Shown piece after piece: positions 43,508-51,417 of a stretch of 62,514 bases of DNA. Within the stretch, counting starts at the first letter, position 1; each line of letters starts with the position of its first letter. Position numbers and translations under genes: made by a program. Below the pieces are notes generated by a model. That model had not been told where the DNA came from, ran no database searches, and worked only from the letters and a program-made list of their open reading frames with translations. The DNA comes from an uncultured Paraprevotella sp. Its GTDB lineage: Bacteria; Bacteroidota; Bacteroidia; Bacteroidales; Bacteroidaceae. The stretch spans positions 1 to 62,514 of the forward strand of contig CALUNJ010000003.1 of assembly GCA_944321975.1 (NCBI GenBank). The letters are read 5' to 3'.

Positions 43508-43967
43508 AATTGATGTTCGGGTTTGCGATGACGACGGAGTCGATGAATCGGTGGGTGCAACGTACGCCCGTTACGAGATGGAACATCGATGCAGGACAGT
43601 CGGGCGCCTCGTAGTGGGGGAGGTTTTCCTTCTTCATCCAAATTGTGTCGCGCCGGGTGCGGCCCGCCGTGTCTGTGAGGTGGAACACAAGAGTGTCTTC
43701 TGCCGCGGTATAACTCACCGGGAGGTCTGTTTCTCTCGCATTTACGGCTCGGTTAAGCAGGACAGAGTCTGTGCCGGCCGCCGTAATGGTCAGTGTGTCC
43801 GGGAGCGTCACTGCGGTTTCGCCTTCATCGGTGACAGCGTAGAAGCCGTAGTTGCAACGGACCACGTTGTTCAATGGGCAGTCTGTCGTTTCGCAGGCTG
43901 CGGCCGCGAGAACCGTTACCGCGGAGGCTGTGAAATGCCGTATGGCGCGTGCCCTGCTTCTTTTCAT
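43461..43967 (-). CDS. DUF6452 lipoprotein
   Basis: A 168-residue lipoprotein: basic N terminus, hydrophobic stretch and lipobox AAAC near residue 25. The 'CPLNNVVRCNYGFY' and 'LPHYEAPDCPASMFHLVTGVRCTHRFIDSVVIANPNINYDPSEHFKIYF' patterns match DUF6452, always found beside DUF6048 in Bacteroidales. Function unknown; the shared locus suggests an envelope role. It overlaps the upstream glycosyltransferase by 4 bases. Confidence 0.82.
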   Translation of the reverse strand: MKRSRARAIRHFTASAVTVLAAAACETTDCPLNNVVRCNYGFYAVTDEGETAVTLPDTLTITAAGTDSVLLNRAVNARETDLPVSYTAAEDTLVFHLTDTAGRTRRDTIWMKKENLPHYEAPDCPASMFHLVTGVRCTHRFIDSVVIANPNINYDPSEHFKIYFRSRD

Positions 43968-44917
43968 ATCTCCTTCTCGATTTGGTAATTGTTGCGCTCG
44001 GGAGAGTTGCGGCTAATCAGTTCGCCCAGGAAGCCGGTGAGGAACAGTTGGGTTCCCAGGAGCATGGCGGTCAAGGCGATGAAGAAATAAGGCGAATCGG
44101 TGATGAGCCGGTAGGGATTACCGCAGGCCATGTCGTGTAGCTTGTTGGCTCCGATGACGCACACGGCCACAAACCCCAGAAAAAACATGATGGATCCGAG
44201 AAATCCGAAAATGTGCATGGGTTTTACGCCGAAAGTCGAGAGGAACCATAGTGTGAGCAGATCCAGATAACCGTTGAAGAAACGGTTTAGCCCTCCGAAT
44301 TTTGTCTTGCCATATTTCCGGGCCTGGTGGTGCACCACTTTCTCGCCAATTTTGTCGAATCCCGCATTTTTGGCCAAATAGGGAATGTAGCGGTGCATTT
44401 CGCCATATACTTCAATGCTTTTCACCACTTCGAGGCGATAGGCTTTCAGTCCGCAGTTGAAATCGTGCAGGTTTCTGATTCCGCTCACGCGACGTGCCGT
44501 GGCATTGAAGAGCTTTGTGGGAATGGTCTTCGAAAGCGGGTCGTAGCGCTTTTGCTTGTAGCCCGACACGAGGTCGAAGCCGTCGTCCTTGATCATGTGG
44601 TAGAGTGCGGGGATTTCGTCGGGGGAGTCTTGCAAGTCGGCATCCATGGTGATGACCACGTCGCCTTCAGCCCGTTTGAAACCGCAATAGAGGGCTGGAC
44701 TTTTGCCGTAGTTGCGGCGGAATTTGATGCCTTTCACACAGCTGTGGGCTGATTGCAGTTCCTCAATGATTTGCCACGACCGGTCCGTGCTTCCGTCGTT
44801 GACGAAAATTACCTCGTAGGTGAATCCGTTTGCGTTCATCACGCGTGCGATCCATGCATATAATTCCCGGAGGGATTCCTCTTCATTATAAAGGGGGATT
44901 ACGACTGAAATGTCCAT
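43964..44917 (-). CDS. Polyprenyl-phosphate glycosyltransferase (GT2, GtrB/DPM1-like)
   Basis: A 317-residue GT2 enzyme: 'ISVVIPLYNEEESL', 'FVNDGSTDRS', 'ITMDADLQDSPDEIP' (DxD) and 'GLKAYRLEVVK', then two C-terminal transmembrane helices ('IFGFLGSIMFFLGFVAVCVIGA' and 'SPYFFIALTAMLLGTQLFLTGFLGEL'). Members transfer a sugar from a nucleotide donor to undecaprenyl phosphate for envelope glycans. It is in a conserved cluster with DUF4199 upstream and DUF6452/DUF6048 downstream. Confidence 0.92.
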   Translation of the reverse strand: MDISVVIPLYNEEESLRELYAWIARVMNANGFTYEVIFVNDGSTDRSWQIIEELQSAHSCVKGIKFRRNYGKSPALYCGFKRAEGDVVITMDADLQDSPDEIPALYHMIKDDGFDLVSGYKQKRYDPLSKTIPTKLFNATARRVSGIRNLHDFNCGLKAYRLEVVKSIEVYGEMHRYIPYLAKNAGFDKIGEKVVHHQARKYGKTKFGGLNRFFNGYLDLLTLWFLSTFGVKPMHIFGFLGSIMFFLGFVAVCVIGANKLHDMACGNPYRLITDSPYFFIALTAMLLGTQLFLTGFLGELISRNSPERNNYQIEKEI

Positions 44918-44941
44918 CTGTTGTCTCTTCTTTTTCTTTTT

Positions 44942-45508
44942 TTATTCTGTCGGGCTTTGCCTTTGGGTCGGGCGGTTGCTTCCGCCCCATGCGATCCAAG
45001 CGGTGGGGAACGCCAAGACGAGTCCCAGCGCAAGGTCGTATATCAGGAATTCAAACGTCAATCGGATGGGTGAAATGGTTCGTAGCAGCCCGATGACTTC
45101 GGTTGCGGCTTGCCCCACGTCCTCGCCCGGCATCATGCCTTGCATCATGGCTATGGCCTCGGGTTGTTGCAAGATGGCAGCATAGGCGTCGGCCATTTGG
45201 CCGTGGTCGATGTAGCGGAAGTAAACAAATTGTGCCACAGCCATCAACACGGACGCATACATGAATGTGAGTGCGCCCATCCACCACGTCTGCCAGAAGC
45301 GCAGGGGGCAGACTTCCTGCCTGAAACGGCGCAGTAGCAGCCCGGCTGCCACTATGGACAGCAACCCCGTCAACAAGGCCAAGTTGCCCACAAGGGGGCG
45401 CGTCAGCCCGATGACATAAAAGGCAAAACTGGCTATCCAAATCAAGCCCACTGCGGCACCATATTGGGCGGCAAAGGCGCGTAATTGTTTATAAGTCGTG
45501 GCATCCAT
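44942..45508 (-). CDS. DUF4199 membrane protein
   Basis: A 188-residue membrane protein with four predicted helices: residues ~15-33, ~38-58, ~75-97 and ~155-175. A methionine-rich cytosolic or periplasmic loop ('AIAMMQGMMPGEDV') lies between the last two. It belongs to the Bacteroidetes family DUF4199, function unknown. It is the first gene of the 11-gene run and has the run's only recognised promoter box just upstream. Confidence 0.85.
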   Translation of the reverse strand: MDATTYKQLRAFAAQYGAAVGLIWIASFAFYVIGLTRPLVGNLALLTGLLSIVAAGLLLRRFRQEVCPLRFWQTWWMGALTFMYASVLMAVAQFVYFRYIDHGQMADAYAAILQQPEAIAMMQGMMPGEDVGQAATEVIGLLRTISPIRLTFEFLIYDLALGLVLAFPTAWIAWGGSNRPTQRQSPTE

Positions 45509-45534
45509 AAACGATAGGTTGCATTATGCGCATG

Positions 45535-45542
45535 CAAAAATA
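45535..45542 (-). promoter_or_regulatory. -7 promoter element of the DUF4199-led run
   Basis: TATTTTTG on the minus strand, 26 bases before the DUF4199 ATG. Confidence 0.6.
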
Positions 45543-45581
45543 CGAAAAATAGCGGAATCTTTAAAAAAGTGAAGGGTAAAG

Positions 45582-45613
45582 TTTGGAGTGGAAAGAAAAA
45601 GTTTCTACCTTTG
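45582..45613 (+). promoter_or_regulatory. Promoter of the SRP RNA / tRNA-Thr unit
   Basis: TTTG (45582-45585), a 20-base spacer, then TACCTTTG (45606-45613): the complete Bacteroidetes -33/-7 promoter. Transcription would start at about 45620, right at the RNA's 5' end. Confidence 0.85.
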
Positions 45614-45623
45614 CATCCGCAAA

Positions 45624-45721
45624 TGGGAAAGTCCTGCACGGCCAGCTCCCTTCGAATCCCCCAGGGCTTGATCGCAGCAAGGGTAGTTGGTTGTAGCGGC
45701 GCGATGCAGTAAGCTTTCCCA
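45624..45721 (+). ncRNA. ffs: Signal recognition particle RNA (4.5S-type)
   Basis: About 98 bases folding end to end: TGGGAAAG (45624-45631) pairs with CTTTCCCA (45714-45721), CTGCA with TGCAG further in, and the apical part contains the asymmetric-loop motif 'CCCCCAGGGC ... GCAGCAAGGGTA' that binds Ffh. The apical loop reads TTGATC instead of the usual GGAA-type tetraloop. It has its own strong promoter and is followed three bases later by tRNA-Thr. Confidence 0.88.
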
Positions 45722-45724
45722 CCC

Positions 45725-45798
45725 GCCTCTTTAGCTCAGTTGGCCAGAGCACGTGATTTGTAATCTCGGGGTCGTTGGTTCGAATCCGACAAGAGGCT
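45725..45798 (+). tRNA. tRNA-Thr (anticodon TGT)
   Basis: Acceptor stem GCCTCTT / AAGAGGC, D arm GCTC...GAGC, anticodon loop TTTGTAA with TGT (reads ACA), T arm GTTGG-TTCGAAT-CCGAC. CCA is not encoded. The anticodon stem CGTGA/TCTCG has a central T-T mismatch. It is probably cotranscribed with the SRP RNA. Confidence 0.95.
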
Positions 45799-45812
45799 CG
45801 AAGGCAGTTTGG

Positions 45813-45848
45813 AAGGCGAAACGGAATCGGTTTCGCCTTTTCCTTTTT
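45813..45848 (+). terminator. Terminator after tRNA-Thr
   Basis: Perfect 10-bp stem AAGGCGAAAC/GTTTCGCCTT followed by TTCCTTTTTT. Confidence 0.85.
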
Positions 45849-45863
45849 TCAAGGATTTGTGTT

Positions 45864-46580
45864 ATGACAGAAGAAAAATATTATAGTCCAGTGGTGGAGG
45901 CACGGCTTAAATCCTGTCTTGAAGCAATGGATTGGGACGGGCTGGCCGGATACTTGTCCGCTTTGTCGCATAAGGATTTCCGTATGGCGGGCGACATCAT
46001 CGGGGAACGTTTGCTGCCGTGCGTGGCCCCTCATGTGTTTTGGAGTGCCTTCCACGCTTTGTTGGGTTACCACGCCAAGGCTTTTCTGGGCACGATGCTC
46101 AAGGCGGCACAGGCGCGCAGCCACACCGTGGGGTTCACGTTGCAGCATGGGGGCTTCCTTTTGGTGGCCGGTTACTTGAACCGCGAGGGCACTGATATTG
46201 ACCGCTTGAAATTCATTCGCGCCATGCTCCGGATTTTTGGAGAAAATGTCGAAGAACTGGATTATCTGTTCCGCAGTTTGCATGTGGAGGATGGGGCCGC
46301 GCGGATGGATTATCTGCTGCAAGGCTCGGGGACGGCTTGTGCTTTCCTGCTTTTTCGTGCCATGCGCCACGCCGAGCACGATCATGCATTGTTGGTGCGT
46401 TGTTGCCGTTCGTTGATGAAAAAGGGCGATAGCCTTTCGTTTAATCTGGCCAGTCTGGCCAAAATCTATTTTGATTTGCCGGAGGTGAAGGGCACGTTTT
46501 CCTTGCGGGTGAATCCTTACCAATTGGGGCGTCTGGAGTCTTCTTTCGAAGAGTTTGGCAAGTTGGTGCGGGGCATTTAG
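45864..46580 (+). CDS. Hypothetical helical protein
   Basis: A 238-residue soluble protein not recognised. It has no signal peptide or long hydrophobic helix, and is predicted mostly alpha-helical with repeated helix-pair patterns ('ARLKSCLEAMDWDGLAGYLSAL', 'FIRAMLRIFGENVEELDYLFRSL', 'LFRAMRHAEHDHALLVRCCRSLM'), suggesting a scaffold-like all-helical fold. Cysteines are scattered without a metal motif. It starts at 45864 (MTEEKYYSP), after the tRNA terminator; the in-frame stretch upstream to 45753 is tRNA sequence. A bidirectional terminator follows. Confidence 0.75.
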   Translation: MTEEKYYSPVVEARLKSCLEAMDWDGLAGYLSALSHKDFRMAGDIIGERLLPCVAPHVFWSAFHALLGYHAKAFLGTMLKAAQARSHTVGFTLQHGGFLLVAGYLNREGTDIDRLKFIRAMLRIFGENVEELDYLFRSLHVEDGAARMDYLLQGSGTACAFLLFRAMRHAEHDHALLVRCCRSLMKKGDSLSFNLASLAKIYFDLPEVKGTFSLRVNPYQLGRLESSFEEFGKLVRGI

Positions 46581-46710
46581 GGGTTATGCTGAGAAGTGCC
46601 TTCTTTTGCTTCGGCATGGCAGGATTTTGGGTGATCCCCGCTCCCGTCCCGACGGTTTTCATGAGAGAGAAGAGAAAGAGTTCATGAAGTCTTCCGATCT
46701 AAAACGCTGA

Positions 46711-46758
46711 AAATCCCCGGAAGAGAAGGCTTGCGCCGTCTTCCGGGGATCTTTTTTC
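46711..46758. terminator. Bidirectional terminator between convergent genes
   Basis: Perfect 12-bp stem ATCCCCGGAAGA/TCTTCCGGGGAT with six T on the plus side and ATTTT on the minus side; it serves the hypothetical protein gene and the M16 peptidase gene. Confidence 0.88.
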
Positions 46759-46767
46759 CTGCGTCGC

Positions 46768-49593
46768 TTATTCCGTTTTGGGAACTCCTGCAAAAATCAG
46801 GTCGATCACATTGGCGTTCTTGAAGAACTTCTTGGCAAACGCCTGCACGTCCTTCGGGGTGATGGACGAAATCAGTTCTTCCCGGTTCTTGGGATCGTTC
46901 ATGTCAATTCCTGTGCGGTAATAATTGTACAAGATAGACATCCAGTAGCTGTTGTGCGGTTTGCTTTGCTCCAGTTCCTTCAGGGTGTTTTTGATCACCT
47001 TGTCCAGCTCTTCTTTTGTCACGCCTTGAATGAGGATGCTGTCCACCTCCTTGTAGAGGAGGGGCTTCAGTTCGGCGGCTTTGTCCGGGTCGCAGTCGAA
47101 ACTCATGTACATGCTGTAATTGTTGTATGGTTCGCGTGAGGCACTGCCGCTCACGCCCACGCCGTATGTCCCGCCTGCTTCCTCGCGGATGGTCTTGGTG
47201 TAGCGCGTGGTGAGGATATTGCCGAGAATGCTGATGGTATAGGCGTCCTTGAGGTTATATTTCATCTCTTTGTTGAACGTGACGACAACGGTGGACTTGG
47301 GCGTTTCCATGGGCACGTCGATGACTTTGGCTGTCCGCCCCTTGGGTCCCCGCACCTTGCGGTCTATCCACTTTTCGTGGCGGTAGAGCGACGGGATTGC
47401 GCCGATGTACTTTTCCACCATGGCCTTGGCCGTGTCTTTGCCCACGTTGCCCACGATAAAGAAGGTGAAGTCGCTGGCATCGCAGATGCGGTCGCGATAG
47501 GCTTTTTCGATGCGGTCGATGGTGAGTTTGTCCACGTAGGCATCGTTGAAAAGCTGCACGCGCGGGTTATAATTGGTGGCAATGCGCGACATGGAGTCGC
47601 GGATGATGGTCTGTGGTTGCCCGGCAATTTGCTTGGCATAGATGTGGTTGCGCTCGATGATGACCTTGTGGGTCAGGGTGTCGAAGCGGGGAGCCGTGAA
47701 GCGCAGGTAGAGCAGTTGCATCATCGTTTCGAAGTCCTTGGGTGTGGCGCTGCCGCTGACGGTTTCATACAGTCCGTCGATCGAGACATTGCAGCCGGCC
47801 CGTTTGCCGGTGAGCAGTTTGCCCAGTTGCACGTCGTTGTAGTTCCCCAGCCCGTAGCTTGACGCGAAGTCGCCGGCCGAGGATGCGGCAGGCAGGAAGT
47901 CGAAGTCGGCGTAGAGCGACGATCCGCCGGGGCTGTAAGCGTTCAGGGCCACGGCGTCTTTTTCGTAGTCGGCTTTGCGGAAGATCACTTTTGCGCCGTT
48001 GTCCAGCGTCCATTCTTCTGCGTCGAATTGCGGGAGGGCTTTGGTGGCGGTGATGTGCCCGGCTTTCGGTTCTTCTTCAACCAGTTTGCCGTCCACGTGG
48101 TTGTCCTCGTAGGCCGCTACGGTTGCACGTTCCATTTCGTCTACGATGGCGCGTGCTTCTTGTTCGGACAAGTGCTTGACATCTTTGCTCGGCCCGCTGA
48201 CCAGTATGGTGCGGTTGTCAGCCTTCCACCATTTCCGTGCCATGGCAGACACTTCTTCGGCTGTGATGGTGGGCAGGATTTCTTTTACGGCGTTTGCGTA
48301 GTCCACGATGTCGACAATGGCTTCGTTCTCCAGGAAATGGTCTTGCATTTCTTTGGCATACGAGTCGTTGCTCGTCTTGTCCTTGTCTTTCACGGCCGAT
48401 TCCAGCATGGTGAGGTAATTGGTCTTGACCCGTTCAAGTTCCGTGGGCGTGAACCCGTGCTGGTAGACTTGTTCGTGGACTTCCAATGCGCCGCGCAGGG
48501 CTTCTTCTTCTTGGTTGGGTTTGGCTGTGGCTGCGATGCCGTAGCCATAATAGCCTCTCGCTATGTTGTAAAGCCCCACCGATGCGCTCACATAAGGGGC
48601 TTTCCCGCTTTGCACGATTTCCCCGATGCGGTTGGAGGCCATGCTGTTGTAGAAGTTGATCAGGAGCCCGTTCTTGATGTCCTGATAGGTGGAGTATCCC
48701 TTGCCGTCATATTCCTTCTCGCGGAAGATGCGGATGACCTGTACGTTGGACGACGTGGCTTCCTCGTCCGTGGCAAGGTTGAAATAAGTCTCTTCGTGCG
48801 ACGGGATGTCGAAGAACGGGCGCGATGTGGGATTCTCCACAGCGGGAATGGAAGAGAAGGTGTCTTTGATCTTCTGTTCCATTTTTTTGATGTCGAAGTC
48901 TCCGACCACGACGATGGCTTCCAAATCCGTGCGGTACCATTGATGATAGAAATTGCGCAGGGTTTCGGGCTTGAAGGTGCGGATGACTTCCATGTCGCCG
49001 ATGACGTCGCGGTCGGCATATCGGGAGCCTTTGTAGAGCACGGGAGCCTGTTGCTTGTAGATCCGTGTGGAGCTGCTGTTGCGGCCGCGCCATTCTTCGG
49101 TGATCACGCCGCGTTCCTCGTCGATGTCTTTCGGGTCGAGGGTGAGGTAGTACGACCAGTCATGCAAGATGAGCAGGCAGGTGTCGGTCAGGCTTTCGTC
49201 CGCCATCGGCACGTCGCTGATGTTATATACCGTTTCGTTTTGTGTGGTATAGGCGTTCAGGTTGCCGCCGAAGGACACGCCGTGGCGTTCCAAGGTCGAG
49301 ATTATGCTGTTGCCGGGGAAGTTCTTGCTTCCGTTGAAGGCCATGTGTTCCAGGAAGTGCGCCAAGCCGTCCTGGTCGTCGTTTTCGAGCAATGCGCCCG
49401 CGTTGCGGATAATGAAGAAGCTGGCGCGCGCCTTGGGCTCTTCGTTATGACGGAGGTAATAGGTGATTCCGTTGGGGAGTTTGCCCACATGCACGTGGGG
49501 GTCTTCCGGGAGCTTTTTGTTCCAGTCCAAGGGCTGTGCATTGCCGAGAAGGCAGACGAGGCACAAGGCCAGCAGCAGGATTTTTTGTTTCAT
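46768..49593 (-). CDS. M16-family zinc metallopeptidase, two-domain, exported
   Basis: A 941-residue pitrilysin-type protease with a signal peptide (MKQKILLLALCLVCLLGNAQ). The active N-terminal half has 'HFLEHMAFNG' (inverted HxxEH zinc motif) and a downstream Glu in 'DIDEERGVITEEWRGR'. The C-terminal half is the inactive homologue with the R/Y-type motif region near 'TYGVGVSGSASREPYNNYSM'. It degrades peptides in the periplasm. I start at 49593; ATG 49605 adds four residues. It follows the acyl-CoA synthetase gene by 34 bases and is probably cotranscribed. Confidence 0.93.
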   Translation of the reverse strand: MKQKILLLALCLVCLLGNAQPLDWNKKLPEDPHVHVGKLPNGITYYLRHNEEPKARASFFIIRNAGALLENDDQDGLAHFLEHMAFNGSKNFPGNSIISTLERHGVSFGGNLNAYTTQNETVYNISDVPMADESLTDTCLLILHDWSYYLTLDPKDIDEERGVITEEWRGRNSSSTRIYKQQAPVLYKGSRYADRDVIGDMEVIRTFKPETLRNFYHQWYRTDLEAIVVVGDFDIKKMEQKIKDTFSSIPAVENPTSRPFFDIPSHEETYFNLATDEEATSSNVQVIRIFREKEYDGKGYSTYQDIKNGLLINFYNSMASNRIGEIVQSGKAPYVSASVGLYNIARGYYGYGIAATAKPNQEEEALRGALEVHEQVYQHGFTPTELERVKTNYLTMLESAVKDKDKTSNDSYAKEMQDHFLENEAIVDIVDYANAVKEILPTITAEEVSAMARKWWKADNRTILVSGPSKDVKHLSEQEARAIVDEMERATVAAYEDNHVDGKLVEEEPKAGHITATKALPQFDAEEWTLDNGAKVIFRKADYEKDAVALNAYSPGGSSLYADFDFLPAASSAGDFASSYGLGNYNDVQLGKLLTGKRAGCNVSIDGLYETVSGSATPKDFETMMQLLYLRFTAPRFDTLTHKVIIERNHIYAKQIAGQPQTIIRDSMSRIATNYNPRVQLFNDAYVDKLTIDRIEKAYRDRICDASDFTFFIVGNVGKDTAKAMVEKYIGAIPSLYRHEKWIDRKVRGPKGRTAKVIDVPMETPKSTVVVTFNKEMKYNLKDAYTISILGNILTTRYTKTIREEAGGTYGVGVSGSASREPYNNYSMYMSFDCDPDKAAELKPLLYKEVDSILIQGVTKEELDKVIKNTLKELEQSKPHNSYWMSILYNYYRTGIDMNDPKNREELISSITPKDVQAFAKKFFKNANVIDLIFAGVPKTE

Positions 49594-49627
49594 TTCTTGT
49601 ATCATAAAAATTTTAATATTGTATATG

Positions 49628-51289
49628 TTATGCTTTCTGGTTGTCTTTGTCGCGGATTTCCACTCTTCTGATTTTCCCGCTGATGGTTTTGGGCAATTCG
49701 TCCACGAATTCTATGACGCGTGGGTATTTGTAAGGGGCCGTCACTTGCTTCACGTGGTTTTGGAGGGTCTTGACCAGATGCTCCTTGTCCACGTCGCGGT
49801 AGTCTTTTGCCAGGACGATGGTGGCTTTCACCACTTGGCCGCGGATCTCGTCCGGCACTCCGGTGATGGCACATTCCATCACGGCCGGATGGGTCATCAG
49901 GGCGCTTTCCACTTCGAAGGGGCCAATGCGGTAGCCGGAACTCTTGATCACGTCGTCCACCCGCCCTACGAACCAATAGTAGCCGTCTTCATCGCGCCAG
50001 GCCACGTCGCCGGTGTAGTATATGCCGTCGTGCCATGCTTCGTGCGTGAGGCCCGGATTGCGGTAGTATTCTTTGAACAGCCCCAAGGGTTTCCCTTTCG
50101 AGGTGCGTATGACGATCTGCCCCTGTTCGTTGGGGGCGGCCGGGGTGCCGTCGGCTTTCAGCAAGTCCACGTCATATTCCGGATTGGGCATTCCCATCGA
50201 CCCCGGTTTGGGTTCCATCCACGGGAAGGTGGCGATGGTCAGGGTCGTCTCCGTTTGCCCGAATCCTTCCATCAGTTTGATGCCCGTCAGTTTGTAGAAG
50301 GTGTCAAACACCGACGGGTTCAGGGCTTCGCCGGCTATCGTGCAGTATTTCAGCGAAGAAAGGTCGAACCGCGACAGGTCTTCATGGATGATGAAGCGGA
50401 ACACGGTGGGCGGCGCGCAGAGCGACGTGATGTGATAGTCTTGTATTTTTTGCAGGATGTCGGCGGCGTGGAATTTTTCGAAGTCATAGACGAACACGGT
50501 GGCTCCTGCGATCCATTGGCCGTAGAGCTTGCCCCACACGGCTTTGCCCCATCCGGTGTCGGCCACCGTCAGGTGGAGGCTGTCTTCATGCAGGTTGTGC
50601 CAGTAACAGCCTGTGGCGATGTGCCCCAGCGGATAGGTGAAATCGTGGGCCACCATTTTGGGTTCGCCCGTGGTGCCGGAGGTGAAATACATGAGTGAAA
50701 TGTCGTCGTTGCGGTTCGGATGTGCCGGCTTGACAAAAGGCGGGGCTTCCAGCACCCCTTTTTGGAAGTCTTCAAAGCCGTGCGGCACGATGGGGCCGGC
50801 GGATATCAGATGTTTGATGGAAGGGGAGTAGGGAAGCGCGTCTTTCACGTGTTTCAGGATGATTTCCTCGCCGGCGCAGACGATGGCCTTGATGTCGGCG
50901 GCGTTGTTCCGGTACACGATGTCTTTGCCGGTCAGCAGATGGGTGGCCGGGATGGCCACGGCTCCTATCTTGTGGAGGGCTATGATGGCGAACCAGAATT
51001 CATACCTCCGTTTCAGGATGAGCATCACCATGTCGCCGTGCCCGATGCCTAAGGATTGGAAGTAGGAAGCGGTGCGGTCCGTGTAGTCTTTGAGTTCGGC
51101 GAAGGTGAAGTCGTGGTGCACGCCGAGGTCGTTGGTCCAACAAAGTGCGATTTTGTCCGGTGCTTGGGTGGCCCAGGCATCCACAACGTCATATCCGAAA
51201 TTGAAGCTTTCCGGCACTTTTATGTGGAAATTCTTCACGAAGTCGTCTTGTGACGTGAAAGTGGTCTGACTTAAAAATTTTTCCAGCAT
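49628..51289 (-). CDS. AMP-forming acyl-CoA synthetase (medium-chain/benzoate type)
   Basis: A 553-residue ANL-superfamily ligase that activates a carboxylic acid as acyl-AMP then acyl-CoA. Motifs: '[19 protein letters not shown]' (P loop), '[18 protein letters not shown]', '[38 protein letters not shown]' and the C-terminal catalytic Lys in '[10 protein letters not shown]'. Closest in style to medium-chain or aryl acid ligases; the natural acid is not predictable. It has its own promoter box (51342-51349). Confidence 0.9.
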   Translation of the reverse strand: MLEKFLSQTTFTSQDDFVKNFHIKVPESFNFGYDVVDAWATQAPDKIALCWTNDLGVHHDFTFAELKDYTDRTASYFQSLGIGHGDMVMLILKRRYEFWFAIIALHKIGAVAIPATHLLTGKDIVYRNNAADIKAIVCAGEEIILKHVKDALPYSPSIKHLISAGPIVPHGFEDFQKGVLEAPPFVKPAHPNRNDDISLMYFTSGTTGEPKMVAHDFTYPLGHIATGCYWHNLHEDSLHLTVADTGWGKAVWGKLYGQWIAGATVFVYDFEKFHAADILQKIQDYHITSLCAPPTVFRFIIHEDLSRFDLSSLKYCTIAGEALNPSVFDTFYKLTGIKLMEGFGQTETTLTIATFPWMEPKPGSMGMPNPEYDVDLLKADGTPAAPNEQGQIVIRTSKGKPLGLFKEYYRNPGLTHEAWHDGIYYTGDVAWRDEDGYYWFVGRVDDVIKSSGYRIGPFEVESALMTHPAVMECAITGVPDEIRGQVVKATIVLAKDYRDVDKEHLVKTLQNHVKQVTAPYKYPRVIEFVDELPKTISGKIRRVEIRDKDNQKA

Positions 51290-51341
51290 AATCCTTAATT
51301 TTGTAAGTCCTCAAAAGTTGCAATTTGCACTTAATTGGGTA

Positions 51342-51349
51342 CAAAGGTA
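51342..51349 (-). promoter_or_regulatory. -7 promoter element of the acyl-CoA synthetase unit
   Basis: TACCTTTG on the minus strand in the 128-base gap after mutS2. Confidence 0.7.
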
Positions 51350-51417
51350 ATAAATAATGTCCTATATTGAATCGCCGGCGGTGGAAAAATGCAGCGAAAA
51401 CCGCCGAGATGCTTTTT

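Noticed and set aside
48028..49671. Plus-strand open frame opposite the M16 peptidase gene
   Set aside because: Phe/Val/His-rich antisense shadow without domain motifs or start context; other long antisense frames (10597-12189, 54432-55829, 57735-59414, 59802-61472, 60533-61678) were rejected for the same reason.
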